From: Eubacteriaceae bacterium
GTDB lineage: Bacteria > Bacillota > Clostridia > Eubacteriales > Anaerofustaceae
DNA: 42,435 nucleotides
Direction: 5' to 3'
NCBI GenBank assembly: GCA_017551505.1
Contig: JAFZLL010000001.1
Span: 1 to 42,435 of the forward strand
Shown here: piece by piece, positions 1 through 8,491 of the stretch
Position numbering within the stretch: the stretch's first letter is position 1
Layout of the letters: each line of letters begins with the position of its first letter
The notes under the pieces: generated by a model
What the model was told of the DNA's origin: nothing
What the model saw: only the letters and a program-made list of their open reading frames with translations
Databases searched by the model: none
Program-made: the position numbers and the translations under genes

Positions 1-90
1 GACATAGCGGCAGGAACCGACGGTTTTCATGGCGAGTTCAAACTGATCATCTGTCAGATACGCTCTGTATCTGTATGCCCTGTTGCCCAT
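1..90 (-). mobile_element. tnpB: TnpB-type transposase/RNA-guided nuclease of an IS200/IS605 element, N-terminal fragment (runs off the window)
   Basis: Only the first 30 codons are present, read leftward from the ATG at 88-90. The peptide starts MGNRAYRYRAYLTDDQFE and continues to a GSCRYV motif. This matches the N-terminal helix-turn-helix of IS200/IS605 OrfB proteins, whose pattern is a YxFRxYPxxxQ-like start followed by G-x-C-R-x-V/Y. A GAGAGGAG ribosome site lies 8 bases before the ATG. TnpB proteins are RNA-guided DNA nucleases that help keep the element at its donor site. The RuvC domain lies outside the window, so it is unknown whether the gene is intact. Confidence 0.75.
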
Positions 91-202
91 GGCGGTACTC
101 CTCTCTGTGCTGTTATTGTAGCACAGGAGGGAATATTCCGCAAACATATGTTCGATTTTCCGTCTTGAACGAGACGAGATGGACACACATAGAAGAACTC
201 AG

Positions 203-234
203 GCAATGACTATCAGGCGCCAAGACTCATTGCT
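203..234. repeat. Imperfect hairpin upstream of tnpB, possible IS200/IS605 left-end structure
   Basis: GCAATGA (203-209) and TCATTGC (228-234) form a 7-bp inverted repeat around an 18-base loop, about 110 bases upstream of the tnpB start. IS200/IS605 elements carry subterminal hairpins recognised by TnpA, so this may mark the element's left end. No TnpA gene is visible and no cleavage site can be assigned. The rest of 91-345 holds no gene I can support. Confidence 0.3.
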
Positions 235-345
235 TGTTTACAGCAGATCCCTGGTGCGATCCATCTCACCCCTTATGGAAGCGGGAGTATTCTCGCTGAA
301 GCTTGATAAAAAAGGCGGAAAATACTTCCGATCGGAAAAGAAACG

Positions 346-1008
346 CTAAAGTTCTGCCATGAAAACAGGATAACGGACGATGGTGATACGGTTTTCGGGC
401 TTCGTATACCTTGGATCGGCGAGGAATACGAAGTGCCGGAATCTCCCCGGGCACAGATCGAATTCGATCATCTCCTTCTCTATAAGCTCGTCCATCAGGG
501 CCTGGCACTTTTCGTCGGCTATATAGCTCTGGTCCTGAGTCAGCTGTATGCAGGGCCCATCGGCATACTCCAGTATATATATTCTTTCGCAGTCTATGCC
601 TTTTTCTGTTTTTGCTGCCTCCTCGCAGGATAATTCGAAAAGTTCGTCGGTGATAAAGTCGGGTACCCGTATCATGACAGCCCATGCCGATGTCCTTCGC
701 GGAGCAGATTCCCAGGGCATTTTGTCGCTTTCCATCCACAGAGCCTCTACAGGAGGGTATGCATAATCGTAAAACCCATGTACGTCGATGCCTCTGTCGG
801 GCAGCGAACGCAGGATATCCGTCATTTGATAAAGTTGGTCTATGGCGTCCATGAACGCGCTGTTTTCTTCATAAAGCCCGCCGTAGCCTTCGATTGCGAT
901 GAATCTCATTGGAGGGATATCGATCAGGGCCGGTTTTTCCCCGGGATCGTAAAGCCCGGGGAGTTCTTCCCTGAAATCGAAGAGGGTCTGTGCCTTTTCT
1001 TTTGCCAT
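346..1008 (-). CDS. GyrI-like small-molecule-binding domain protein
   Basis: A 220-residue cytoplasmic protein with no signal peptide or membrane segment. The segment KPALIDIPPMRFIAIEGYGG near residue 25 is the typical opening of the GyrI-like (SOUL/GyrI superfamily) fold, and the C-terminal half with FRHFVFLADPRYT and a final VRYPV fits the two-repeat family that occurs without an AraC domain. Such domains bind small hydrophobic or cationic ligands, and some act as hydrolases. The ligand is not evident here. The start has a GAGAGA ribosome site and lies 7 bases after the 5'-nucleotidase gene, so the two are probably co-transcribed. Family assignment is good; function is open. Confidence 0.82.
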   Translation of the reverse strand: MAKEKAQTLFDFREELPGLYDPGEKPALIDIPPMRFIAIEGYGGLYEENSAFMDAIDQLYQMTDILRSLPDRGIDVHGFYDYAYPPVEALWMESDKMPWESAPRRTSAWAVMIRVPDFITDELFELSCEEAAKTEKGIDCERIYILEYADGPCIQLTQDQSYIADEKCQALMDELIEKEMIEFDLCPGRFRHFVFLADPRYTKPENRITIVRYPVFMAEL

Positions 1009-1015
1009 TTATCTC

Positions 1016-2494
1016 TCAGTATTTGTCCGGTCTGTCGCTGATGGTGATCCTTCCGTCTATCACGGCATCGGCGAGATGGCTCTTGGAGAGCATTTCATCC
1101 AGGATCTCCTGGCTGGAAGTCGCTATGACCTTCGCCTTGCCGTTTTCTTCCGCCTCGGCGATCGGGATCCCGAAGAATTCCTCAAGATTATTGAAATGGA
1201 AATTCTGTATGGCGACTTTGAAAACATCATCGTCTTTTACTTCTCTGCCGTCAAAGGTCAGAGAGTTCAGTTCTTTGCGCTCATATGAGTAATCGATACG
1301 CAGAGCGCCGTTTATCTGGTAGAATTCAGTCTCTCCTTTGTATGCGTCGTCCCTGAGCACATGTTTGACCATCTTTTTCAGCTGTGCTCCCGTGACTTTT
1401 ATCATATATATCGCATCGCCATACGGGAATATCTCGCAGAGATCCCTGAATTCCACGATAGGGCCGAGGTACTGGTTGCGGATGCTCCCGCTTCCGAGGA
1501 AGACGATATCGACGCCCAGACTGTCCGCAAAGATATCGGCGAAAAGATTTCCTATCTCTGTCTCCTGGTTGCGCCGGGGATGAGTGAGCTGTCTTTTCAA
1601 GCGGGTGACCAGCCTTGCATACTTTTTATCGGTCTCATTTTTGTAATTGCTTATCAGGTCCGCAAGGTTCTGGTCGGGAACGCAGGTGTCATCGTTTATG
1701 GGGATAAGCTGCCATGTGTAAGAACTCACGGAGTTGGTGTCCGTATCCACCAGCATGTCGAATCTTCCGATCTGGTCGGTCCCTGTGCCTGCCTGGACTA
1801 TGAGTATGTCGTTGACGATCTCGGGCTTATCAAGGACGGTATGGGAGTGTCCGCCGATGATGATATCGACGCCAAGTTCCTTATCGAGCTGTGCGGCAAG
1901 TTCCTTGTCTTTTTCGATGCCTATATGCGTGAGCAGTACAGTCAGGTCTATATCTACGGATTTGTAAGTATTGATGATCTTTGAGATCTCTCCGGCAGCT
2001 TCGTTGACATTGATGAACGTGCCTATCATGGCATCGCTCTTCGCATAGGACATTATCTCTTCGGTAAGGATACCTATGAACAGTATGTTCAGACCTCCGA
2101 CGTTCAGAACGATATGGGAATTGAAGAGCCTGACGCCGTTGGTCTTAATGTATAGATTTGCGTTGATTATCGGGAATCTAGTGCATTTCTCAAGGAAGAG
2201 CAGGTGCTCGATGCCGTAATCCATCTCGTGGTTGCCCAGAGTGACCACATCAGGTGCGAGCATGTTCATGATATCTACGGTGGAAACGCCCTTGAATTCG
2301 CTGTCTATGACAGAACCGCGGAACATATCGCCCGATATAGTATATATGACATTGGGATTGTCCTGTCTGGTCTTGCTTACGTACCCTGAAAGAAGCGAGA
2401 CGCCGCCTATAAGATTCTTATCGATGTTTTCCGCCAGAAAATCTCCGTGCATATCATTGGAATGAAGTATTGTCAGCGGTACCAGATTGCTCAT
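1016..2494 (-). CDS. 5'-nucleotidase / UDP-sugar hydrolase family metallophosphoesterase
   Basis: A 492-residue protein of the UshA/YfkN family, which hydrolyses 5'-nucleotides or nucleotide sugars with a di-metal centre. The metallophosphoesterase motifs are clear: HSNDMHGDF at residues 11-19, the GD at 55-56, GNHE at 87-90 and GGHSH at 214-218. The C-terminal nucleotidase domain carries TEIGNLFAD and a GSGSIR substrate-binding motif. Unlike periplasmic UshA there is no signal peptide: the N-terminus MSNLVPLTILHS enters directly into the first catalytic motif. It should therefore be cytoplasmic, suggesting nucleotide salvage or overflow control. An AAAGGAG site precedes the ATG. First gene of a probable two-gene operon with the GyrI-like gene. 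Confidence 0.9.
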   Translation of the reverse strand: MSNLVPLTILHSNDMHGDFLAENIDKNLIGGVSLLSGYVSKTRQDNPNVIYTISGDMFRGSVIDSEFKGVSTVDIMNMLAPDVVTLGNHEMDYGIEHLLFLEKCTRFPIINANLYIKTNGVRLFNSHIVLNVGGLNILFIGILTEEIMSYAKSDAMIGTFINVNEAAGEISKIINTYKSVDIDLTVLLTHIGIEKDKELAAQLDKELGVDIIIGGHSHTVLDKPEIVNDILIVQAGTGTDQIGRFDMLVDTDTNSVSSYTWQLIPINDDTCVPDQNLADLISNYKNETDKKYARLVTRLKRQLTHPRRNQETEIGNLFADIFADSLGVDIVFLGSGSIRNQYLGPIVEFRDLCEIFPYGDAIYMIKVTGAQLKKMVKHVLRDDAYKGETEFYQINGALRIDYSYERKELNSLTFDGREVKDDDVFKVAIQNFHFNNLEEFFGIPIAEAEENGKAKVIATSSQEILDEMLSKSHLADAVIDGRITISDRPDKY

Positions 2495-2560
2495 TTTATT
2501 CTCCTTTGTCTGTCCAGGTGTCGGTTTCAGCCATTATAGCATAACTGCATATAACTTGTG

Positions 2561-2998
2561 CTAAAACTTCAATATCATTTCGATGTGAGGGATACCGTCC
2601 TCCAGGAAAACGCCGCCCTCTCTGATGAATCCCGCTTTTTCATAAAAACCCGAGGCCTGGACCTGCGCTTCTATCCTTATGGCATCGGCACTGAATCTTT
2701 CTCTGGCAACTTTTATTCCTTCCTGCAGCACCATCCTGCCGTAGCCCTTCAGCCTTTCAGTGCTTATGACTCTGCCCAGCGAGACCTCGCTGAACGAAAC
2801 GCCCCTGTCCAATACCCTGAGGTATGCAAGGATCCTGTCCTCTTCTTTCAGGTATACGTGGATCGCGCCTTTATCCTTCCCGTCGATATCCTGATACGGG
2901 CAGTCCTGTTCAACAACAAAAACAGCGCATCGTATCCTGAGTATCTCATACAGTTCGTCCAGAGTGAGTTCATCATATCTTTTGACTACATATTCCAT
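2561..2998 (-). CDS. ElaA-like GNAT N-acetyltransferase
   Basis: A 145-residue single-domain acetyltransferase that would transfer an acetyl group from acetyl-CoA to an unknown amine. The sequence LYEILRIRCAVFVVEQDCPY near residue 15 is characteristic of the ElaA subfamily, followed by the acetyl-CoA-binding strand and the motif A region (VSLGRVISTERLKGYG) near residue 75. The C-terminal FYEKAGFIREG segment is the usual GNAT motif B. Its length equals the family norm. An AGGAGAACCC stretch lies just upstream of the ATG. It stands alone on the minus strand; a TATACTATA-rich segment at about 3030-3040 may be its promoter. Confidence 0.88.
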   Translation of the reverse strand: MEYVVKRYDELTLDELYEILRIRCAVFVVEQDCPYQDIDGKDKGAIHVYLKEEDRILAYLRVLDRGVSFSEVSLGRVISTERLKGYGRMVLQEGIKVARERFSADAIRIEAQVQASGFYEKAGFIREGGVFLEDGIPHIEMILKF

Positions 2999-3228
2999 AG
3001 GGTTCTCCTCATTACAGCTTAAGGTATTATACTATACTGCGTTATATTTATGCATATGTTTGAGGCAGGCTGCGGAAGCGGTGCCGCATGGAGCTTAAGA
3101 TACAGAAAGCGGCAGTGACCCGATGAAACGGATCTGCCTGGAACCGGAAATGCTCCTGCAACTCCTTCTATCGTAAAGAGTTTTGTGCTAACATATCTCT
3201 TGCGAAGCGTGAAATGGTGGGGAAAGAA

Positions 3229-4464
3229 TTGACTTCAAAAAAGAAAAGGAACAAACTGGCAATAAAGATCTGCGCAGCGGCGGTATGCGCCGCACTGTTA
3301 ATTGCGCTGGCTGTTGTGCTGATCGCAGACAGCAAAAGCAGACTTTCCGTATTCAGAAAAACAGTATTCACGCCGCGTGAGTGCTCTTTTGAATTCCGCA
3401 GCGACGCAAGGCTGTACGATCTTTTCGACCTGACTAACGGCAAAGTGATCTCTGAGGATGAGCCATTGGATACGCGCTCTCTCGGAACCTTTTCCGCAGA
3501 AGTGGTGTACAGAAATCCGCTGGGAATAATCAGAAAGAAGACGGTGAGCTATACCGTCGTGGATACGGTCCCTCCGGTAATGATGTGTCCCAAAACCGTG
3601 ACAATGACTCAGGGAAGCGATTATGATCTCGCGATGTCCATTTTTTCCGCAGACAACTGCGACCCGAATCCCGGGAGGAAGATAGAAGGTAGTTACGATA
3701 TAAATACCGTAGGGAAGTACCCGGTCAGACTCGTCGTCACAGATGCTTCCGGCAACGTCACAAAGAGCGACTTCACGATATCCGTGATACCCAAGCAGGA
3801 TTCCTCTTCATCGTCTTCATCGCCGGCGCCGTACTATTATTTCGACGATTTCGTTCGTGATTACGCCTCCGATGGTCTGCTCTTCGGAATAGACGTATCA
3901 ACATGGCAGGGCGATATAGACTGGTATGCCGTCAAGAGGAGCGGCGTATCATTCGCGATGATGCGCATCGGTTATCAAGCAGGCTGGGGAGGGGAGAGCA
4001 AGACCGACGGCTGGTTCGATTCGAATATCAATGAGGCTGCCGAGGCAGGCATGGAGCATCTCGGAGTGTACTTCTATTCATATGCTCTGACAGAAGAAGA
4101 AGCCTCCTCGCAGGCAAGATGGGTGATCGACAAGCTCGGCGGCGTGCCCCTCGACCTAGGGATCGCTTTTGACTGGGAGTCGTTTTCTGGCTTCCCGTCC
4201 CGGGGCAAGAGCCTGGCCGATATGAACGATATCGCCCGGGCTTTTCTGAGCGAGGTGGAGAGAGCAGGATACAAAGGCATCATGTACGGCAGCCTGAACT
4301 ATCTGAACACGGTATGGGATCTCAATGAATACGATACTTGGCTCGCACATTATGCGAAGCAGACCTCATACGGGAAGAAATTCCGGATGTGGCAGCAGTC
4401 GAGCACAGGCAATGTGCCAGGTATCGACGGATACTGCGATCTGGATATACTTTATGTCAAATAG
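3229..4464 (+). CDS. Membrane-anchored GH25 lysozyme with Ig-like domain
   Basis: A cell-wall hydrolase. After a lysine-rich start comes one membrane segment ([15 protein letters not shown]), so the enzyme faces outward. Next is an Ig/HYR-like domain ([12 protein letters not shown] onward), then a run of seven serines as a linker, then the glycosyl hydrolase family 25 catalytic domain over about the last 200 residues. [13 protein letters not shown] and AFDWES supply the acidic catalytic residues, and WQQSS is the conserved C-terminal motif. Family 25 enzymes cleave the muramic acid-glucosamine bond of peptidoglycan. I prefer the TTG at 3229, because GGTGGGG lies 6 bases before it; the in-frame ATG at 3214 has no ribosome site. 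gpmA begins 15 bases after its stop. Confidence 0.87.
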   Translation: MTSKKKRNKLAIKICAAAVCAALLIALAVVLIADSKSRLSVFRKTVFTPRECSFEFRSDARLYDLFDLTNGKVISEDEPLDTRSLGTFSAEVVYRNPLGIIRKKTVSYTVVDTVPPVMMCPKTVTMTQGSDYDLAMSIFSADNCDPNPGRKIEGSYDINTVGKYPVRLVVTDASGNVTKSDFTISVIPKQDSSSSSSSPAPYYYFDDFVRDYASDGLLFGIDVSTWQGDIDWYAVKRSGVSFAMMRIGYQAGWGGESKTDGWFDSNINEAAEAGMEHLGVYFYSYALTEEEASSQARWVIDKLGGVPLDLGIAFDWESFSGFPSRGKSLADMNDIARAFLSEVERAGYKGIMYGSLNYLNTVWDLNEYDTWLAHYAKQTSYGKKFRMWQQSSTGNVPGIDGYCDLDILYVK

Positions 4465-4478
4465 AAATGGGAGGGATC

Positions 4479-5225
4479 ATGAAACTCGTATTAGTGCGTC
4501 ACGGGGAAAGCGAATGGAATAAGGAAAACCGCTTTACCGGATGGACAGACGTGCCTCTGTCAGAGACAGGAAGACAGGAAGCAAGACAGGCAGGCATCAT
4601 CCTTAAGGAAGAAGGCTATTCCTTCGACGTGTGTTATACCTCATTCCTCAAGAGGGCTATCGATACCCTCAACCTCATACTGGAGGAGATGGATATGGAG
4701 TACCTGCCCGTCGTCAAGGATTTCAGGCTGAACGAGCGTCATTACGGGGCGCTCCAGGGACTGAACAAAGCAGATACTGCGGCCAAATTCGGGGAAGAGC
4801 AGGTTAAACTCTGGCGGCGTTCTTTTGACATACAGCCCCCGAGCCTCGAGGCCGATGACGAGCGCAATCCTGCTTTTCAGCCTCAGTACGCAAAGATCGA
4901 CAGATCGCTGCTGCCTCTGACAGAAAGCTTGAAGGACACCATCGCAAGGGCGGTCCCGTATTTCGAGAGCGAGATCAAGCCAAGGGTATTATCGGGCGAG
5001 AAGGTTCTTATCGTAGCTCACGGCAATTCACTGAGAGGCCTTGTAAAGTACTTCGACGGGCTATCTGATGATGAGATAGTGGCGGTGAACATCCCCACAG
5101 GCGTCCCCCTGGTATACGAATTCAACGACAGTTTCGAGGTCGAAAAGAAGTACTATCTGGGCGACCAGGCTGCCATAGAAGAAAAGATCGCAGGCGTATC
5201 CAACCAGGGCAAGGCAAAAGCCTGA
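4479..5225 (+). CDS. gpmA: 2,3-bisphosphoglycerate-dependent phosphoglycerate mutase
   Basis: A 248-residue glycolytic enzyme that interconverts 3- and 2-phosphoglycerate. It begins [14 protein letters not shown], with the RHGE phosphohistidine motif at residues 7-10, followed by [10 protein letters not shown], the ERHYGALQG motif near 88-96 and the second catalytic histidine in AHGNSLRG near 184. All match GpmA at its usual length of about 250. The open frame extends upstream, but the ATG at 4479 has a GGGAGG ribosome site and the correct N-terminus. It lies between the lysozyme gene and sfsA in a tight plus-strand run. Confidence 0.96.
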   Translation: MKLVLVRHGESEWNKENRFTGWTDVPLSETGRQEARQAGIILKEEGYSFDVCYTSFLKRAIDTLNLILEEMDMEYLPVVKDFRLNERHYGALQGLNKADTAAKFGEEQVKLWRRSFDIQPPSLEADDERNPAFQPQYAKIDRSLLPLTESLKDTIARAVPYFESEIKPRVLSGEKVLIVAHGNSLRGLVKYFDGLSDDEIVAVNIPTGVPLVYEFNDSFEVEKKYYLGDQAAIEEKIAGVSNQGKAKA

Positions 5226-5226
5226 G

Positions 5227-5931
5227 ATGCTGGAATACGGAGAAGTCGAGGAAGCTGTTTTCATCACAAGGAAAAACAGGTTTATCGCATCTGTGGAACT
5301 GAACGGCAAAACAGAAGATGTGCATGTCAAAAACACAGGCCGGCTGAAGGAATTGCTGATCCCGGGATGCCGGTCTTACGTCGTAAGGTCATCGAACGGA
5401 AAACGCAGGACAGCTTACGACCTCATCGCTGTCGAAACCTATCACGGCGTAGTCAATATCGATTCGATGGCGCCAAACGAGATAGCAGGTGACATATTCA
5501 GGATGATCTATCCTGATATCACGTATATCAGGCGCGAAGTGTCGTATTCGGACAGCCGTTTCGATTACTATTTCGAATCGGAGGGCAGAAAAGCTTTTTC
5601 GGAGGTCAAGGGCTGCACTCTCCTGGAAAGGGATACGGCCTTATTTCCGGATGCCCGGACAGCAAGGGGAATCAAACACCTGGAAGGGCTAATAAGAGCC
5701 AGGAACGAGGGTTACGAAGCATCGGTGCTGTTCGTATGCACCATGAAAGGCGCGAAGCGTTTCAGCCCCAACAGGGAGGCAGACCCTGAGTTCGCGGACG
5801 CTCTTGAGAGAGCTTATCTCAAAGGCGTCAGGATATATGCATATGACTGCGTTGTCACGCCGGGCAGCCTTATGCATGATAAAGCACTGGAATTGAAGCT
5901 TAAGCAAGATGTATATCAACAGAGTAAGTGA
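5227..5931 (+). CDS. sfsA: SfsA family protein (sugar fermentation stimulation / putative DNA-RNA nuclease)
   Basis: A 234-residue SfsA homologue. Diagnostic stretches are ENRFIA-like KNRFIASVELNGK, HVKNTGRLKELL near residue 37, SMAPNEIA near 80, and SRFDYYFE followed by EVKGCTL, which carries the PD-(D/E)xK-like nuclease residues. The family was first described as stimulating maltose use in E. coli and has since been described as a nuclease; its role in Clostridia is not settled. The ATG lies one base after the gpmA stop, indicating translational coupling, and the 3' end overlaps the next gene by 23 bases. Confidence 0.93.
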   Translation: MLEYGEVEEAVFITRKNRFIASVELNGKTEDVHVKNTGRLKELLIPGCRSYVVRSSNGKRRTAYDLIAVETYHGVVNIDSMAPNEIAGDIFRMIYPDITYIRREVSYSDSRFDYYFESEGRKAFSEVKGCTLLERDTALFPDARTARGIKHLEGLIRARNEGYEASVLFVCTMKGAKRFSPNREADPEFADALERAYLKGVRIYAYDCVVTPGSLMHDKALELKLKQDVYQQSK

Positions 5932-6808
5932 CGAATACCGGAGGATCTTCGGCTGCAAAGTGTACAAGCTTGCCATCGAGGGAGGCTTTACATGCCCCAA
6001 CAGGGACGGGACATGCGGTTCGGGAGGATGTACATTCTGCTCATCGCAGGGCTCGGGAGAGTTCGCGGCAAAGGGCTCCGATATATCCGAACAGATCGAA
6101 AAAGCAAAGAAGCTTGTTGCCAGAAAATCCAAAAGCGCCAAATTTATCGCTTATTTTCAAAGTTTTTCAAATACCTATGCCCCAAAAGAAATCCTGAAGG
6201 TCAAATTCGAGCAGGCTTGCGAACGTGAGGACATAGCTGCCCTGTGCATTGCGACAAGACCGGACTGCCTGCCCGAAGAGACGCTTGAACTGCTCAGCGA
6301 TATCAACCGGGTCAAGCCTGTGTATATCGAATTGGGGCTGCAGACTATCCACGAAGAGACCGCAAGAGCCATAAACCGCGGGTATTCCCTTTATGTTTAC
6401 GACAGGGCAGTCGATGAGCTGGGAAAAAGAGGCATTTATACTGTGACCCATATGATAATCGGGCTTCCGGGAGAATCGGAAGAAATGATATACGAGACAG
6501 CGCGTTATATAGGTGCGTCCGGCGTCCGGGGGATCAAGCTGCATCTGCTTTATATCCTGAGCGACGCTGCGATGAAGGAAGATTATTACAAGGGAGATAT
6601 AAAGGTGCTCTCCATGGATGAGTACATACGGCTGCTCGCCGGCTGCATCGAACGGCTTCCTGAAAGTATGGTCATACACAGGCTGACCGGTGACCCGCCT
6701 AAAGCAAAGCTCATCGCTCCGCAGTGGAGCGCCGATAAAAAGCGCGTGCTTAACTCCATCAACCGCTATCTGATCGATAATGACGTGACCCAGGGGAGAT
6801 ATCTGTAA
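5909..6808 (+). CDS. YhcC-type radical SAM protein (TIGR01212 family)
   Basis: A 299-residue radical SAM protein. The segment CPNRDGTCGSGGCTFC at residues 29-44 holds the cluster cysteines of the YhcC family, with C29, C41 and C44 as the likely ligands. The following SSQGSGEFA and AYFQSFSNTYAP are typical, as are IATRPDC, ELGLQT and HMIIGLPGE in the barrel. The reaction has not been defined to my knowledge; a role in RNA or protein modification is often assumed. It starts inside the sfsA 3' end (23-base overlap), so it belongs to the same transcription unit as gpmA and sfsA. Confidence 0.92.
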   Translation: MYINRVSDEYRRIFGCKVYKLAIEGGFTCPNRDGTCGSGGCTFCSSQGSGEFAAKGSDISEQIEKAKKLVARKSKSAKFIAYFQSFSNTYAPKEILKVKFEQACEREDIAALCIATRPDCLPEETLELLSDINRVKPVYIELGLQTIHEETARAINRGYSLYVYDRAVDELGKRGIYTVTHMIIGLPGESEEMIYETARYIGASGVRGIKLHLLYILSDAAMKEDYYKGDIKVLSMDEYIRLLAGCIERLPESMVIHRLTGDPPKAKLIAPQWSADKKRVLNSINRYLIDNDVTQGRYL

Positions 6809-6834
6809 ATTTTATAAATATGATACAGCCGTTA

Positions 6835-6863
6835 TTGAAATCCTACAGACATGAGGTTATAAT
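6835..6863 (+). promoter_or_regulatory. Housekeeping sigma promoter of tRNA-Arg
   Basis: TTGAAA at 6835-6840 and a perfect TATAAT at 6858-6863 are separated by 17 bases, 14 bases before the tRNA 5' end. Confidence 0.85.
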
Positions 6864-6877
6864 AAGTCCACTGGCAA

Positions 6878-6953
6878 GCGTCATTAGCACAGCGGATAGT
6901 GCATCCGGCTACGAACCGGAAGGCCGAAGGTTCGAATCCTTCATGGCGCGCCA
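6878..6953 (+). tRNA. tRNA-Arg (anticodon ACG)
   Basis: A 76-base cloverleaf. The acceptor arms GCGTCAT and ATGGCGC pair with one G-U. The anticodon stem TCCGG/CCGGA encloses CTACGAA with anticodon ACG, read as inosine-containing ICG. The T arm is GAAGG TTCGAAT CCTTC. Discriminator G and an encoded CCA complete the 3' end. A promoter and a terminator flank it, so it is a single-gene unit. Confidence 0.96.
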
Positions 6954-6968
6954 TTTTTGATGATTACA

Positions 6969-6993
6969 GATGCAAGGCGGCTTGCATCTTTTT
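6969..6993 (+). terminator. Intrinsic terminator of tRNA-Arg
   Basis: GATGCAAG (6969-6976) pairs perfectly with CTTGCATC (6981-6988) around the tetraloop GCGG, and five T follow. Confidence 0.92.
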
Positions 6994-7010
6994 CTATTTA
7001 TATGCAGGAT

Positions 7011-7047
7011 GGCCGTGATCCCGGGGTCATTTCCCGTAATCACGGCC
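7011..7047. repeat. Inverted repeat of unknown role
   Basis: GGCCGTGAT (7011-7019) and ATCACGGCC (7039-7047) are a perfect 9-bp inverted repeat around a 19-base loop. There is no T-run on either strand, so it is a poor terminator. It lies between tRNA-Arg and the 3' end of the acyltransferase gene. Confidence 0.6.
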
Positions 7048-7158
7048 ATGCCGGATATCGCAGTGCAATGCGGATAACAATAATTCCGTAATTCCGCAAG
7101 CCAGACATATTCATACCGCACGGCCATCACCAAAGGCTGATAGAACCGCAGCGGTATC

Positions 7159-8358
7159 TTATACGGTGTGCACTGTACGTCCGTCGGTACGCAGCATGTA
7201 GATAAGCTCTATGTATTTGAACGGGCTGGTGTTCACGGTCTCGGAGGAAAGGACATAACTGCCTTTGCCCTTGATGGAGAAGATCAGTCCCTGGCGGTTG
7301 ATGACGTCCGCGTCGGAGAAATCATTATAGTCAAAAGAGAAATCCCTGCCGCCTTCTCCGTGGAATTCCAATCGGTCGCGGTACGCGGAAACCGTGCCGT
7401 TGACCACCTCGTCTCCCTCTTTATCGTTCAGTATCGTCAGATCCTGTGAAAAGTCCTGGGTTATCGGGTCGTTTTCCTGATATGAGCTGTATAATTCCCT
7501 GCGGCTCCTGAGTTCGGCTTTCTGCCATTCGTACCAGTCGGTAATATTGTCAAAGGTATCCCTGTCGCTTTCGATGAATCCCTGTTCGGTATAACGGAAA
7601 TGCGTGTTGCAATTGGTGCATTCAAAAGTATCGCCCTTGCTGGTAATGGCCGAGAGCTTTTTGCATATCGGGCACATATAAAGAGCGACTTCTATCGATT
7701 CCGCGATATTATCTCCCTTATAGACAAGTTTCGCATCTCTCTGATATGCATAGGCATCCTCATGGATATCTCTCTCGATTACTTCCTGCACTTCTTCGGG
7801 GCTCATTCCCGCTATCTCTTCGGCGCTGTATTCGTTGACGACTTCACCGAAAAATCTGCCCTTGCGGAACTTCTTCGCCCATCTGGGCTGGATAAAGTAT
7901 CCTCCGCGGATCCTGTATGTGATCAGGGCAGCGCCGGAGGCTTTGACGAGCTTTCCCGTAGCCGCCACAACGGGCAGAGTCCTCCCGCTGATGCTCCTGC
8001 CTCCTTCGCCGAAGATGCATACGTTCTCACCGGATTTTACTCTCTTTAAAACGTTGAAGACCGTGGTTATGTCGTTTGTGCTTTTTTTGCGCCATATTGG
8101 ATCGATCAGGTATGTAAGCAGGTCGTGCAGCTTCTTGCCCCGTCCTATATTGTCGCTGGCCACATAATAATAATGGCACGGAAGGGAAGAAGGCATACAC
8201 AGAAAATCGACATCTGTGACATGGTTGGATATCATGATGAAGTGATCTGATTTCGGCCTGTATTTCTTTCCCGTGAAACCGAAGTGAGCGCATATGGCTT
8301 TGCAGAACAGGAACTTGAGGATGTAGAATAAGATTTTTCGCGGTCTGGCTCTTTTCAT
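7159..8358 (-). CDS. PlsC-like 1-acyl-glycerol-3-phosphate acyltransferase with zinc-ribbon and C-terminal extension
   Basis: A 399-residue acyltransferase. The NHxxxxD catalytic motif appears as NHVTDVD near residue 46, and FGEGGRS near 117 matches the substrate-binding block of the PlsC/LPLAT family. It would acylate a lysophospholipid at the membrane. It is longer than ordinary PlsC (about 240 residues). After the catalytic domain comes a four-cysteine zinc ribbon (CPICKKLSAITS then CTNCNTHFRY, residues about 230-260), and then a domain of about 130 residues with no recognisable family. The extension may sense or bind lipid or nucleic acid; this is inference. The gene appears to be alone on the minus strand, downstream of clpB. 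Confidence 0.83.
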   Translation of the reverse strand: MKRARPRKILFYILKFLFCKAICAHFGFTGKKYRPKSDHFIMISNHVTDVDFLCMPSSLPCHYYYVASDNIGRGKKLHDLLTYLIDPIWRKKSTNDITTVFNVLKRVKSGENVCIFGEGGRSISGRTLPVVAATGKLVKASGAALITYRIRGGYFIQPRWAKKFRKGRFFGEVVNEYSAEEIAGMSPEEVQEVIERDIHEDAYAYQRDAKLVYKGDNIAESIEVALYMCPICKKLSAITSKGDTFECTNCNTHFRYTEQGFIESDRDTFDNITDWYEWQKAELRSRRELYSSYQENDPITQDFSQDLTILNDKEGDEVVNGTVSAYRDRLEFHGEGGRDFSFDYNDFSDADVINRQGLIFSIKGKGSYVLSSETVNTSPFKYIELIYMLRTDGRTVHTV

Positions 8359-8434
8359 GGCGGCCTCCGGAGATAATTTTATATCATTCTTTTATTTTTA
8401 CTGCTATTTCGATCCAGAGCTGTTAACAAAAGAT

Positions 8435-8473
8435 AGAGGCAGACCGGTCCTATGCTCATAGCGGTCTGCCTCT
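8435..8473. terminator. Probable terminator downstream of clpB
   Basis: AGAGGCAGACCG (8435-8446) and CGGTCTGCCTCT (8462-8473) form a perfect 12-bp stem. On the minus strand it is followed by ATCTTTTG, a modest T-rich tail suited to clpB, whose stop is 19 bases before it. Confidence 0.75.
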
Positions 8474-8491
8474 GTATTAAAGCCTGCGGTA

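Noticed and set aside
179-349. Plus-strand frame of about 56 codons ending KKGGKYFRSEKKR
   Set aside because: No ribosome site, no recognisable family, and it runs into the end of the GyrI-like gene. It is too short to separate from chance.
6909-7133. Minus-strand ORF ending MKDSNLRPSGS
   Set aside because: It is read through the antisense of tRNA-Arg. The SNLRPSG ending is a well-known artefact of tRNA genes translated as protein.
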